Shown here piece after piece: positions 50,699 to 55,691 of a stretch of 64,000 bases of DNA. How positions within the stretch are numbered: the stretch's first letter is position 1; every line of letters begins with the position of its first letter. Below the pieces are notes generated by a model. The model saw only the letters and a list, made by a program, of their open reading frames with translations, made no database searches and was not told where the DNA came from. The position numbers and the translations under genes are program-made. The DNA comes from Paraspadella gotoi (lineage: Eukaryota; Chaetognatha): NCBI GenBank assembly GCA_051294375.1, contig CM119268.1, positions 1,229,218 through 1,293,217 of the forward strand. The letters are read 5' to 3'.

Positions 50699-53600
50699 TA
50701 TTATTATTATTAATTATTATTATTATTAATTATTATTATTCGGAACACTCGATATTGTTCTTTTTTTTCGACGTATCAGTTTATGATAAGTATTTCGTTA
50801 ATATTAATTAAAGCTGATGAAGACTCGAACCAATAGAGTCGAAACATGTACTTGTGACAAGTTTTAGACTTAGCATTTTCTCTTGTTGATTTTTGTATTT
50901 GTTGTTGGAGAATAAATTCATTCTCGATCTGAACCTCGTCCCGTTTACTTGCCACATACTCTTATTAAATAAAAATCGTTGTATTGGCACAATAATAAAC
51001 CTTTCTTAATATTAAATTTAATTTAATTTAATTTCTCAATATCTCAAGCGATGTTTTTCGGATTTTTCTTCAGTCGAGTTATTTAATGACTTATGACATC
51101 AAACCAATATTTTCAATATTTTGAGTCAAGGATTAAATTTTTTTTTTCTTCTGCCAAGCCTGCTTATTTCTTAACGTTAAAAATAACCACCTGGCTTTTT
51201 ATAAAATCTAGTAATGAATTAATCTCATTAACAAATCCGTTCATCCAAAGCGATTTCTTCTGATTTTTCTCTTTCGTCTGCTCGTATAAATCTAAATGTC
51301 TGCGAGGGACGTAAGAGAATAGCGAAAGTCACAAATGCGTTTGGTGATTATCGCAAAACACTATGATACTTTGTCATAACGAAGACAAAACGAGCTTCTT
51401 GATCAATCAGATATAGGTATTAGGGTGGAGTGATTAAAAGATTGAGCGATGGAACCATGTTTTTTTGCTGCCTTTGTATATGTAATAAAAAATAATTAAG
51501 TCATTTTTAAAAAAAAAAATTATAACAGTATCCTTAATTGAATTTTTTTTATAAAATCAGAAATTTTTTAAATCATATTTTTTAAATTTTTTCAGTTTTG
51601 GATTCGCCGGAAAAAACTGAAAAACTTTTGTAAAATATGTTACATGATATTTTTAGGTTAAAGCCGCGAAAAATGACCAAAGCGTTTCATGATATAATAG
51701 TTTTTAATACAAAGCGTGAAAAAGTGAAGAATTTGACCTTTTTTTTCCATTTTTGACGCTGAAAACATTAAAATTTTTAATAACATATTTTATATTTTTG
51801 ATCTAACATTTTAAGAAGAATCAGAATCTTTAATAAAAATTTTTTTAAAAAATAATTAAAAAATTTATGATTTTATAAGGATAATACTATAAATATATTG
51901 TAATTAATGATACTGTTCCCCAAACAATATAAGCAAAATATTTTTCGTACTCCTTAATCATACTATCTCATGTCTAAATATCCTTGTTTGTTCACTCAAA
52001 TAAAATTTATGTTCCCCAGTGCTCCACTCTAATAGGTATGGTGGTCAATGATTATTAATAATGTAGACTAAGCGCGATGCTCACTCAGAGTGTTAATGAG
52101 AGAGAGTTTGGGTTTGGTTTAGAACTACACTTTAGCACCCTCGCCACCATCCCCGCCCCCTTTTTTCACAGCCGCCTTTTCATCGCCCTCCGAACTTTCC
52201 TTCCACTCACTTCCCTATCTCTCCTCAACGCGTGCGTCATCCTTCGAGTGTGGTCGCGACGCGGCCGACGCCCACTTCGCGTCAAACGTCACAGCGTCAC
52301 GCTCGTTCTCGCCATCGTCGTCTTTCTCTATTTTCTCTGCTTCACGCCCGACGCCATATTGTCGGTCGCGTACGACGGCGCCTACATCGATGCGCCCGTG
52401 GAGCCGGTCAACGTCAAGGCGATCCGAGAGGCAAGCGGAGGGAGGCGGGGCGGGGCGGCGTGTGGGCTTGGCGATACTTTAAAAATAAGTTTTACGTCTC
52501 TGAATTGTTATAGATTTGATTTGTATTCGTGCTCCTGTTTTCTTATTTGTTTTTCTTTTGTCATTGTAAAACATGAATATTTTTTAGTTTATCACCTGCG
52601 GATTTAAAACTCGAATCATTCAAATGATGATATTTTGGCGAAGCTGGAAGGAAGACGCATTGAAAAAAACTTCAGAGGCCGCTTGTAAACGATCGTAGCA
52701 TCGCAGAGGGAAACTGAACCAAAAATGTAATCAGATCCGCGACTCGGATAAAATATACCGAGGACTGACTAATGAGAAGACAGGCTTCATGCCATCGGGA
52801 AAAAAGGCCCGTGTCGATGATTCGATTGTATTGTATAAATACCAGACCATTTTGTATTGAATCCATCTGTCCCAAATTCTGGACACCGTCTTTGCTTGTG
52901 GCTTTTCTGAGAATAAAAACCACTTTTGGTTTCATGTTGAAACTTCTGTCTACTTACTTAAATGTGGTGACAGGAGTGGATTTGAAATTAAAAAGCATTG
53001 TAACTTTTTGATTTATAGATGTTCCATTACCGAAAAATATGTTATTCATATTTTATAATTACTGAAAAATTTTAAAACATAGCATGTAATTAATGTAAAA
53101 AAAATAGAAATTTAAACTCTTAGAATAATCTTATTTAGTCATTTTGAATTTTTTTTTACAAAAGGTAAGTTATGTAAGAGAGTTTATGGGTTAAAAAAAA
53201 AAAATTCGGGCCGGCACTCCGGCCGAGACCCGCCTTATGTTTTCCAGCCCGCGTTGGAAGATTAACTTTTTATTTTCTCTCTTTACATTCGTCTCCCGAA
53301 TGCTTTATCGGTTTTTACATTTTCGATATTTCACGGAAAGCGATAAAGATGGAGGGGTTAGGGGAGATTAGAGTTATGGGTGATTTGTGGTGAGAGAGCA
53401 GTTATTTCGTGGGTGGGGATTCGTGGATAACAAAGTTATTTTAAAGCTTTTTGCATCATTAAGTCGAAATTAATGGCGGAAAAGGGAATTTTCGAGAAAA
53501 TTAAGTTTACGACGAAGTTTCGATTAAAGTTTTTTTCTTCTTTGTTTTCTCGATTAAAATTGGCCTTAAACTAAGCAACGCCGAATCATTAAAATCGAAT

Positions 53601-54824
53601 CATTAAGGGATTGGTCTTTAATACAATTTAAACATTCTTTGAAACATTATATCACTTCATTGATAGGGAAGCCAAGGTACTCAGGGAGTGAATAAACGAG
53701 ACTGTGAGAGAGTCTTGATTGATCATTATATTGCGAGAGTGACGCAGGCCTTAAACCACCAAGGCCGGTCCAAAGTCCAAAGTCCATAACTTATTAGTTA
53801 AAGGATAATTTTTATATTTGTTTTACCAATATCATATCCCTGTCTCTGACTAAATGATAAATCATTTTCAGTCATTTCTCACCAACTCCCGCCCCCCCCA
53901 GGTGACGGACGTGTTGGTGATGCTCAATTCGGCCGTCAACATCCTCGTCTACACCGTCGCCCACAAACAGTTCCAGTCTTGCCTCAAGGCGACGCTGAGT
54001 TGTGGCAGCGCCGACCACGCCGCGCCATCCGCCAAGATATCCGACGGAGAGGTGAGAGAAGGAAAAGAAAATACTAAGTCAATTAATCAATGAAAGTATG
54101 GCAACAGCCATGTTGCCTGTGATGCCCATTAGGATGGGGCATCTTACATTTTGCTTTGGGGGCTTCCGACCCTCAGCGACGCATCCAATTACTGGCGCAG
54201 TTACCCTAGGACGGTCTCGCTTTGCCAACGCAGGGAAGTCAATAGGACTGTAGATGGAACACAAGGCCTGAGATGGTGTGTTCCCCCTCTGAGCCAATGG
54301 TATTGTCTAAACGATGACGTGAGGCGGTGTGAATGTACCGCCACAAAAGATTAATGAAGCAACCACTTAAAAAAACTCGAACATCTCGGGAATAACGTTG
54401 ATAATTTCAGCTTCCTCCTCCTCCTCCTCCTCTTCCCCCTCTCTTTTAAAATCAGCGCCACCGAAAAGGACGAACGGACGCTCGTCTCGTTTACTCATTG
54501 GTCGAATTCGGACGCGACCGCCGGCTCCACGAGTTCGTCGAGGCGCGAGAGATGCGGTTCTTGGCGGCGTCGGCGGCTGAAGCGGCGTTGGCTACGGAGA
54601 CCGCCTTCGCCGCGGCCGCGTCGTCGACCTCTTCCTCCGCCGCGGCGGCGGCTACGGCGGCAGCGTCGGCCCCGGGCTCGGCGGACTACGAAGCTTCCGT
54701 CTCGGGATCGGCCGCGGCGGCCGGGACGAGGAGCGCGCGGTTGGCCGGGATCGTATACAGCGAAATCGTGGTGGAGCATTACCCGAAATTGAGCGACATT
54801 CTGAAGAGGAGCAGGAGCCTTTGA
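26871..54824 (+). CDS. Class A neuropeptide-type GPCR (FMRFamide-receptor-like), 7 coding exons
   Basis: Joining 26,871-27,036, 37,752-37,932, 45,228-45,360, 50,051-50,382, 52,172-52,430, 53,902-54,051 and 54,456-54,824 gives 1,590 nt, one frame, 529 aa. TM1 (about 12-38) has G30-N31. TM2 has L-A-L-S-D59. TM3 ends D115-R116-W117 (DRW for DRY) followed by CICHP. TM4 lacks the usual Trp. TM5 has P282. TM6 has FLCFTP330. TM7 has N370-ILVY374 for NPxxY. The TM2, 'CHP' and 'LNSAVN-ILVY' signatures fit FMRFamide-type peptide receptors (family knowledge). The ligand is unknown. Unusual points are a ~110-residue extracellular loop 2 without Cys, no Cys at TM3 position 3.25 (Tyr91), and an Ala-rich C-tail. 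An in-frame TAA at 26,814-26,816 supports the chosen ATG unless a further 5' exon exists. Confidence 0.85.
27180..27910 (+). repeat. ~24-bp minisatellite 'TTTTAGCTGGATGAGTCTC'
   Basis: Tandem units of 'ttttagctggatgagtctc' plus 'ttttg', interrupted by a 424-N gap (27,266-27,689). The frames within it are an effect of the repeat. It is mirrored at 28,385-29,130. Confidence 0.85.
27266..27689. other. Assembly gap, 424 N
   Basis: Run of N inside the minisatellite, likely unresolved repeat length. Confidence 0.98.
28385..29130 (-). repeat. Inverted copy of the 24-bp minisatellite
   Basis: About 30 units of 'gagactcatccagctaaaac' on the + strand, the reverse complement of 27,180-27,910. Unit lengths are irregular because of one-base indels, consistent with noisy sequence. 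Confidence 0.85.
29282..29453 (-). pseudogene. Mirror copy of GPCR exon 1, frameshifted
   Basis: The minus strand repeats exon 1 from its ATG (29,453-29,451) to the donor. It carries several inserted bases (172 against 166 nt), beginning within the first five codons, plus substitutions that break the TM1 frame. It belongs to the right palindrome arm and would be antisense within intron 1. It is either a dead inverted duplicate or sequencing noise from a foldback read. Confidence 0.8.
31128..31152. other. Assembly gap, 25 N
   Basis: Exactly 25 N, placed where homology between the palindrome arms ends. Confidence 0.98.
31495..31560 (+). repeat. GA microsatellite
   Basis: (GA)n within GPCR intron 1. 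A further GC-rich patch of 'gggagcggctgagg' units follows at 31,790-31,890. Confidence 0.85.
32080..32275 (+). mobile_element. MITE 'GTTGCGCCGC' family, 3' part, copy 3
   Basis: Contains 'ttaggatttcctgaaggcgg', 'cttaacaaatgagcaac' and 'gaccgaccgaccg', and ends 'gcgagtactcgcggcgcaac'. The left end is missing. Confidence 0.7.
32468..32694. mobile_element. Foldback MITE with ~64-bp arms
   Basis: The left arm 32,468-32,531 ('tattaatatcggtaataaaa' ... 'acattgtgcgcaagttata') pairs with the right arm 32,631-32,694 ('ttataactttcgcacaatat' ... 'attaccgatattaataaaa'). It has a ~100-base AT-rich loop and no coding content. It would form a long hairpin if transcribed within intron 1. Confidence 0.75.
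32808..33058 (+). mobile_element. MITE 'GTTGCGCCGC' family, copy 4
   Basis: Begins 'atgtgttgcgccgcagtgac', has the 'catgacatg'-like patch, 'ttaggatatcctgagggcgg' and 'cttaacaagtaagcaac', and reaches the 'gggggacagacc' block. The right terminal palindrome is lost. Confidence 0.7.
34032..34077. repeat. 46-bp near-perfect hairpin palindrome
   Basis: 'aaatcgacagattttgcgg' followed by its inverse 'ccgcaaaatcgtcgattt' around a short A/T centre. The arms pair except for one extra base. It may be the tip of a MITE or a recombination-prone cruciform. Confidence 0.65.
35563..35735 (+). repeat. CAT/ATC trinucleotide microsatellite
   Basis: Three (ATC)n blocks separated by a repeated 'aagttatgattcataac' spacer, so the array itself is partly duplicated. 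Confidence 0.85.
35842..36000 (+). mobile_element. tRNA-derived SINE
   Basis: 'taacccggtgggtcattgtg' (A-box region) and 'taccgagttcaatcc' (B box), followed by 'gaagcgtgaggacgaccg'. This is the same family as 15,885-16,030 and 37,217-37,375. Confidence 0.7.
36001..36178 (+). repeat. Minisatellite 'gtggataaggtgctaactac'
   Basis: Three to four imperfect units of about 60 bases containing 'aagcctagataaggtgct' and 'actactacaa', immediately 3' of the SINE. This could be an expanded SINE tail. Confidence 0.7.
36325..36916. other. Assembly gap, 592 N
   Basis: Run of N in GPCR intron 1. Frames crossing it are meaningless. Confidence 0.98.
36917..37165. mobile_element. MITE with 'TTAGGGTGGAGTG' ends, partial
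   Basis: Starts at the gap edge 'gtggagtgttgaaaag' and ends 'gatccactctaat'. The interior resembles 51,420-52,032 ('tttgtatat', 'ataaggatatt', 'aatgctgttccac'). The gap removes its left tip. Confidence 0.55.
37217..37375 (+). mobile_element. tRNA-derived SINE
   Basis: 'taaggtaccgggttcagtacc' region (B box) and 'gaaagcgtgaggacggccg' match the SINE at 35,842. The head is more diverged. Confidence 0.6.
37752..37932 (+). CDS. GPCR coding exon 2 (TM2-TM3)
   Basis: Acceptor is a C/T-rich tract ending ccctcccag at 37,751. The leading CC completes Ala56 with the G from exon 1, giving L-A-L-S-D across the join, which is the conserved TM2 Asp motif. Encodes residues 57-115. Donor is GAC-AG|GTCGAG (phase 2). 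A Tyr (Y91) lies where most class A receptors have the disulfide Cys. Confidence 0.85.
37968..38150 (+). repeat. ~61-bp tandem repeat, three units
   Basis: Three nearly identical units from 'tgtatcttgaaaactatcg' to a 'ttcttttcttttttat' end. Each carries the small inverted repeat tgagt-gaat-actca. It begins about 35 bases after exon 2. Confidence 0.9.
38296..38381 (+). repeat. (AAT)n microsatellite
   Basis: About 28 perfect aat/ata units in GPCR intron 2. Confidence 0.95.
38649..38730 (+). repeat. (TTTC)n microsatellite
   Basis: About 19 tttc units in GPCR intron 2. The short Phe/Leu/Ser frame across it is not a gene. Confidence 0.95.
39178..39322 (+). repeat. ~19-bp AT-rich minisatellite
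   Basis: About seven imperfect units of 'aacttgcatcattttttaa'. Confidence 0.75.
39411..39775 (+). repeat. Interspersed repeat with internal half-duplication
   Basis: Two tandem halves (about 39,411-39,545 and 39,560-39,700) share 'ctttcctayccacacacaaa' followed by 'atttcat'. Downstream come 'ggacggacggacagacgg' and 'tatagagtcgggatctg'. The family recurs inverted at 63,430-63,760 and partly at 63,840-63,975. Class unknown. Confidence 0.7.
40586..40728 (+). repeat. ~17-bp pyrimidine minisatellite
   Basis: Seven to eight units of 'tttcctcccttcctctc'. The neighbours at 40,440-40,560 are 'gacagac'-rich. Confidence 0.85.
41045..41335 (+). mobile_element. MITE 'GTTGCGCCGC' family, copy 5
   Basis: Has 'catgacatgac', 'ttaggatttcttgaaggcgg', 'cttaacaaatgagcaac' and 'gatcgaccgac', and ends 'gggagtacacgtgttgcaac'. 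The left 20 bases are eroded. Confidence 0.7.
41490..41532 (-). ncRNA. Hammerhead ribozyme motif (Penelope-type), intact core
   Basis: On the minus strand CTGATGA, stem II GGCTC/GAGCC around a short loop, GAAA, then the self-complementary stem III ACATGT with T at the cleavage position. Stem I is GATG/CGTC (one wobble). Short palindromic stem III implies activity mainly as a dimer, as described for hammerheads in Penelope-like elements. It forms an inverted pair with 42,937-42,979. Confidence 0.8.
41545..42232 (+). pseudogene. Penelope-like element C-terminal/3' fragment
   Basis: Begins 'gctctcgagccctctttga' (A-L-E-P-S-L), the same peptide that follows the GIY-YIG domain of the copy on the minus strand at 48,570. 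It continues colinearly with that copy: N-D-S-P-V..., a D-A-S-x-S block and a Pro/Arg-rich basic tail around 41,760, then the 'cagccaatgacgagccaagg' untranslated part. A 73-codon frame survives, but no complete domain. Confidence 0.65.
41810..41975 (+). repeat. ~71-bp tandem duplication
   Basis: 'cactgagaaagcttgtatag' to 'cccaccaatcgccta' is repeated 2.3 times inside the Penelope fragment. Confidence 0.9.
42236..42486 (+). repeat. 36-bp tandem repeat, seven units
   Basis: Units of 'tcattttgatctctttctta' plus 'attcttaacctttcac'. Because 36 is a multiple of three, frames stay open on both strands (12-residue repeats), but the unit is an expanded Penelope 3' tail: single units occur at about 48,155 and 49,268 in the other copy. 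Confidence 0.85.
42650..42890 (+). repeat. CT and CTAT microsatellites in Penelope tail
   Basis: (CT)n blocks and a short (CTAT)n lie between the tail and the hammerhead, in the same order as at 4,980-5,040. Confidence 0.8.
42937..42979 (+). ncRNA. Hammerhead ribozyme motif (Penelope-type), intact core
   Basis: GACG, CTGATGA (42,941-42,947), stem II GGCTC/GAGCC around aaattgt, GAAA (42,966-42,969), then CATGT and T at the cleavage position. Stem I GACG against CCTC has one mismatch. The sister copy on the minus strand at 41,490 has CGTC, which would pair fully with GACG. Catalytic core bases are all present. Confidence 0.8.
43160..43302 (+). repeat. CT microsatellite
   Basis: Long interrupted (CT)n in GPCR intron 2. 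Confidence 0.9.
43463..43795 (+). mobile_element. MITE 'GTTGCGCCGC' family, full-length reference copy
   Basis: About 330 bp from 'gtgttgcgccgcagtgac' to 'gagtactcgcggcgctac'; the ends are inverted repeats (GTTGCGCCGC). The interior has 'gacatgacatga', 'ttttaggaattcatgaagg', 'cttaacaaatgagcaacc' and 'accgaccgaccaaaaagtga'. No coding capacity. The superfamily is not identifiable from the ends alone. Confidence 0.75.
44880..45062 (+). repeat. Interspersed repeat just upstream of exon 3
   Basis: Shares 'actgtgagagagtcttgatt' and the 'ttatggaagccaagtaatc'-like segment with 53,630-53,840, and its 'gcttatttattaaatgaatg' tail with 23,850 and 19,830. Class unknown. Confidence 0.7.
45228..45360 (+). 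CDS. GPCR coding exon 3 (DRW motif, ICL2, TM4)
   Basis: Acceptor 'ctttctccccaacag' ends at 45,227. The first base A completes Arg116 (AG+A), giving D-R-W-I-C-I-C-H-P. Encodes residues 117-160, TM4 about 137-155. Donor AAGATG|GTGAGT is a strong consensus, phase 0. Confidence 0.85.
45865..46690. other. AT-rich intron sequence, nothing recognised
   Basis: Part of GPCR intron 3. Short frames exist but show no conserved motif or splice-phase fit to the receptor. Confidence 0.5.
46700..46786 (+). repeat. (GGCTGC)n GC-rich microsatellite
   Basis: Imperfect 'ggctgcggctgcggcg' units, about 85 bases, in GPCR intron 3. Confidence 0.8.
47092..47500 (+). repeat. 13-bp minisatellite 'CGATTCCTCTTCA'
   Basis: About 31 units of 13 bp. 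Because 13 is not a multiple of 3, each 39-bp triplet of units encodes a 13-residue repeat in every frame, so the 177-codon frame here comes from the repeat and is not called as a gene. Confidence 0.9.
47700..47755 (-). mobile_element. MITE 'GTTGCGCCGC' family, terminal fragment
   Basis: 'agtttcgcagcgactactcgc' plus 'ggagcaactctataagtca' match the right end of the family in reverse. The rest is missing. Confidence 0.5.
48130..48335 (-). repeat. Inverted Penelope tail (pairs with 49,100-49,310)
   Basis: The reverse complement of 'agcaaccccattatcctcac' and 'agccaatgacacaccaatga', found on the + strand at about 49,180-49,217. The two tails flank the endonuclease remnant head-to-head. Confidence 0.85.
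48480..49048 (-). pseudogene. Penelope-like element GIY-YIG endonuclease remnant
   Basis: Penelope-like elements encode a reverse transcriptase followed by a C-terminal GIY-YIG endonuclease. Here a 147-codon frame (49,048-48,605) contains 'SGAVYWAAC' (GIY side), 'AAYVGETGKSLSNRF' (YIG side with the catalytic-type Arg), 'QQH' and 'AEHSTLTGH', then ends at 'HDQNRF'-stop. Beyond the TAA the frame continues 'RGMREAVYIKALEPSLNRDGG'-like (usual end of this domain), followed by another stop, so it is a broken gene. No reverse transcriptase is found upstream; the + side passes straight into an inverted tail. Confidence 0.85.
49100..49911 (+). mobile_element. Penelope-like 3' tail, second orientation
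   Basis: 'gccaatgacacaccaatgac', one 'ctcattttgagcttattctt' unit (single copy of the 36-bp repeat at 42,236), CT microsatellite, 'tgttggaaactttaaacc', then a degenerate hammerhead at 49,912. This is the same order as 42,130-42,979. Confidence 0.65.
49912..49950 (+). ncRNA. Degenerate hammerhead ribozyme motif
   Basis: CTGAAGA (one core change), stem II GGCTC/GAGTC (one wobble), then CAAAA in place of CGAAA and ACGTGT for stem III. The family layout is recognisable but the core is broken, so it is expected to be inactive. Confidence 0.6.
50051..50382 (+). CDS. GPCR coding exon 4 (giant extracellular loop 2)
   Basis: Acceptor 'tttcctcttcag' ends at 50,050, phase 0. Encodes residues 161-270. 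Donor TAC-AG|GTAAAG is near-perfect and gives the phase needed by exon 5; a nearer GTAAAT at 50,355 would shift the TM5 frame. The loop is rich in Asn, Ala, Ser and Asp, has no Cys, three N-glycosylation sequons (N201, N236, N246) and an internal repeat (A-N-E-R-L-x-S occurs twice). It ends S-T-F-Y-I-H-Y, leading into TM5. Confidence 0.8.
50450..50745 (+). repeat. (ATT)n microsatellite
   Basis: Three long ATT/ATTT blocks separated by a short unique stretch at 50,550-50,605, in GPCR intron 4. Confidence 0.9.
50811..50853 (+). ncRNA. Hammerhead ribozyme motif (Penelope-type), intact core
   Basis: CTGATGA (50,814-50,820), stem II GACTC/GAGTC around a nine-base loop, GAAA (50,841-50,844), stem III palindrome ACATGT and A at the cleavage position (H17). 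Stem I is AAG/CTT, three pairs. The stem II sequence differs from the 41,490/42,937 pair by a compensated change (GGCTC/GAGCC to GACTC/GAGTC), which supports RNA-level selection in the family. Confidence 0.8.
51420..52032. mobile_element. Tc1/mariner-like MITE, 'TTAGGGTGGAGTG' ends
   Basis: Left end TTAGGGTGGAGTG and right end AGTGCTCCACTCTAA are inverted repeats, flanked by TA on both sides (51,418-51,419 and 52,033-52,034). 613 bp, AT-rich, no coding sequence. A second partial copy is at 36,917-37,165. It lies in GPCR intron 4. Confidence 0.7.
52172..52430 (+). CDS. GPCR coding exon 5 (TM5, ICL3, TM6)
   Basis: Acceptor 'cccccttttttcacag' ends at 52,171. The first base completes Ser271. Encodes residues 272-357: TM5 with P282, a short basic loop (R-R-G-R-R-P-L-R-V-K-R), TM6 with F-L-C-F-T-P-D, then K-A-I-R-E. 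The exon end needed for TM7 is CGAGAG|GCAAGC, a GC-AG donor; no GT donor nearby keeps frame and the conserved R-E-V-T-D join. Confidence 0.8.
52755..52815 (+). ncRNA. Possible second-type degenerate hammerhead
   Basis: 'ggactgactaatgagaagac' ... 'gccatcgggaaaaaaggccc' resembles a hammerhead with a three-base insertion in CTGATGA, a stem II and a damaged GAAA. It is weak and offered only because true hammerheads lie nearby. Confidence 0.25.
53630..53840 (+). repeat. Interspersed repeat just upstream of exon 6
   Basis: Copy of the repeat at 44,880-45,062, sharing 'gactgtgagagagtcttgatt' and 'gggaagccaaggta'. It ends about 60 bases before the exon 6 acceptor. Confidence 0.7.
53902..54051 (+). 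CDS. GPCR coding exon 6 (TM7, proximal tail)
   Basis: Acceptor is a C-run ending ccag at 53,901, phase 0. Encodes residues 358-407: V-T-D-V-L-V-M-L-N-S-A-V-N-I-L-V-Y, then a basic helix-8 region (H-K-Q-F-Q-S-C) with a possible palmitoylated Cys. Donor GAG|GTGAGA. If unspliced, the frame would end at 54,093 with 13 extra residues, so a short isoform is possible. Confidence 0.85.
54456..54824 (+). CDS. GPCR coding exon 7 (Ala-rich C-terminal tail)
   Basis: Acceptor 'cttttaaaatcag' ends at 54,455 and keeps phase 0. An upstream alternative acceptor at 54,410 meets TAA in this frame. Encodes residues 408-529: basic start, poly-Ala/Ser centre (eight or so Ala runs), then A-G-I-V-Y-S-E-I-V-V-E-H-Y-P-K-L-S and a basic end R-S-R-S-L. 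GC-rich, unlike the flanks, as are the other receptor exons. Membership of the receptor rests on phase and polarity, so it is less sure than the TM exons. Confidence 0.65.
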   Translation, partial: RHRKGRTDARLVYSLVEFGRDRRLHEFVEAREMRFLAASAAEAALATETAFAAAASSTSSSAAAAATAAASAPGSADYEASVSGSAAAAGTRSARLAGIVYSEIVVEHYPKLSDILKRSRSL

Positions 54825-55007
54825 AGGAGAGCCGATATTATGTAGAGATTCTCTTCCGTTCCCATTTCTTTCGGATCGGATTGGATGGGGGGGGGGCAAC
54901 ATTTTGTTGTCCCCAAAATTTTAAAATACACTGGCGGTTAAATTGACTGGATTTTCTTCCCTTTTTTTGTCACTGTACCGTTGACAATATCTATCTCCTG
55001 TAGCGGA

Positions 55008-55013
55008 AATAAA
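55008..55013 (+). terminator. Poly(A) signal for the GPCR gene
   Basis: AATAAA 184 bases after the receptor stop codon, the first one on the + strand beyond it. Confidence 0.55.
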
Positions 55014-55691
55014 TCGCACGTCGGCGGAATGAAAAAATTGAAATTTTCCTATGAGGATTTTATTTGTAAAAATCAACGAAACTTGAAGATTTCTTTGGAA
55101 ACAACATGAAATAAAATGTTGAAATCAAATTGGGCGTTTTTTCATTTTCAACAAAGCCACACGGAAATTTATTCTCAATTTGGAAACATAAACAATTCAT
55201 TACACAATATGAATTTCAGCTAATATTATTTTCTACAAGAATCACGTTTACTAAGTCATGATAAAAAATTAACTTTAGCTACAAAAACATATCACGGCAA
55301 AAAACCATTCCTTGCTGCTAAGGAAACTATCTGGGTTGCTTACTGAGAATGATGAAGACCAAAGCTACGAATCTGACGTCGCATCTATTGACAGAAACAG
55401 AACATAAAATCAGCAGTGTTATCACAAAAAGGTTGAAAGACAATATGTTACATGGAAAATGAATAAAAGAATATTTTTTTTGGGAGCACAAATTCCGAGA
55501 GGTCAGTTAGTACTAGAAAAAAAATTGCAAAAAAAAAATTGCCATGGAAGCACATGAGCTCCTATGACCAGCTTAAAAGCCGTATTATTATGTTATTTTG
55601 CACTTATAATTTTTTTTGTTAAAGATGGTCATGGAGTTTAAAGATTATTAATTTTATTATCTGCAATGAGAAGTTGATGAGATTATAATTT
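55014..55691. other. Tail-to-tail intergenic region / 3' UTRs
   Basis: AT-rich. Minus-strand AATAAA motifs (TTTATT on +) occur at 55,653-55,658 and near 55,066 and 55,167, so the 3' end of the repeat-protein transcript is ambiguous. Confidence 0.5.
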
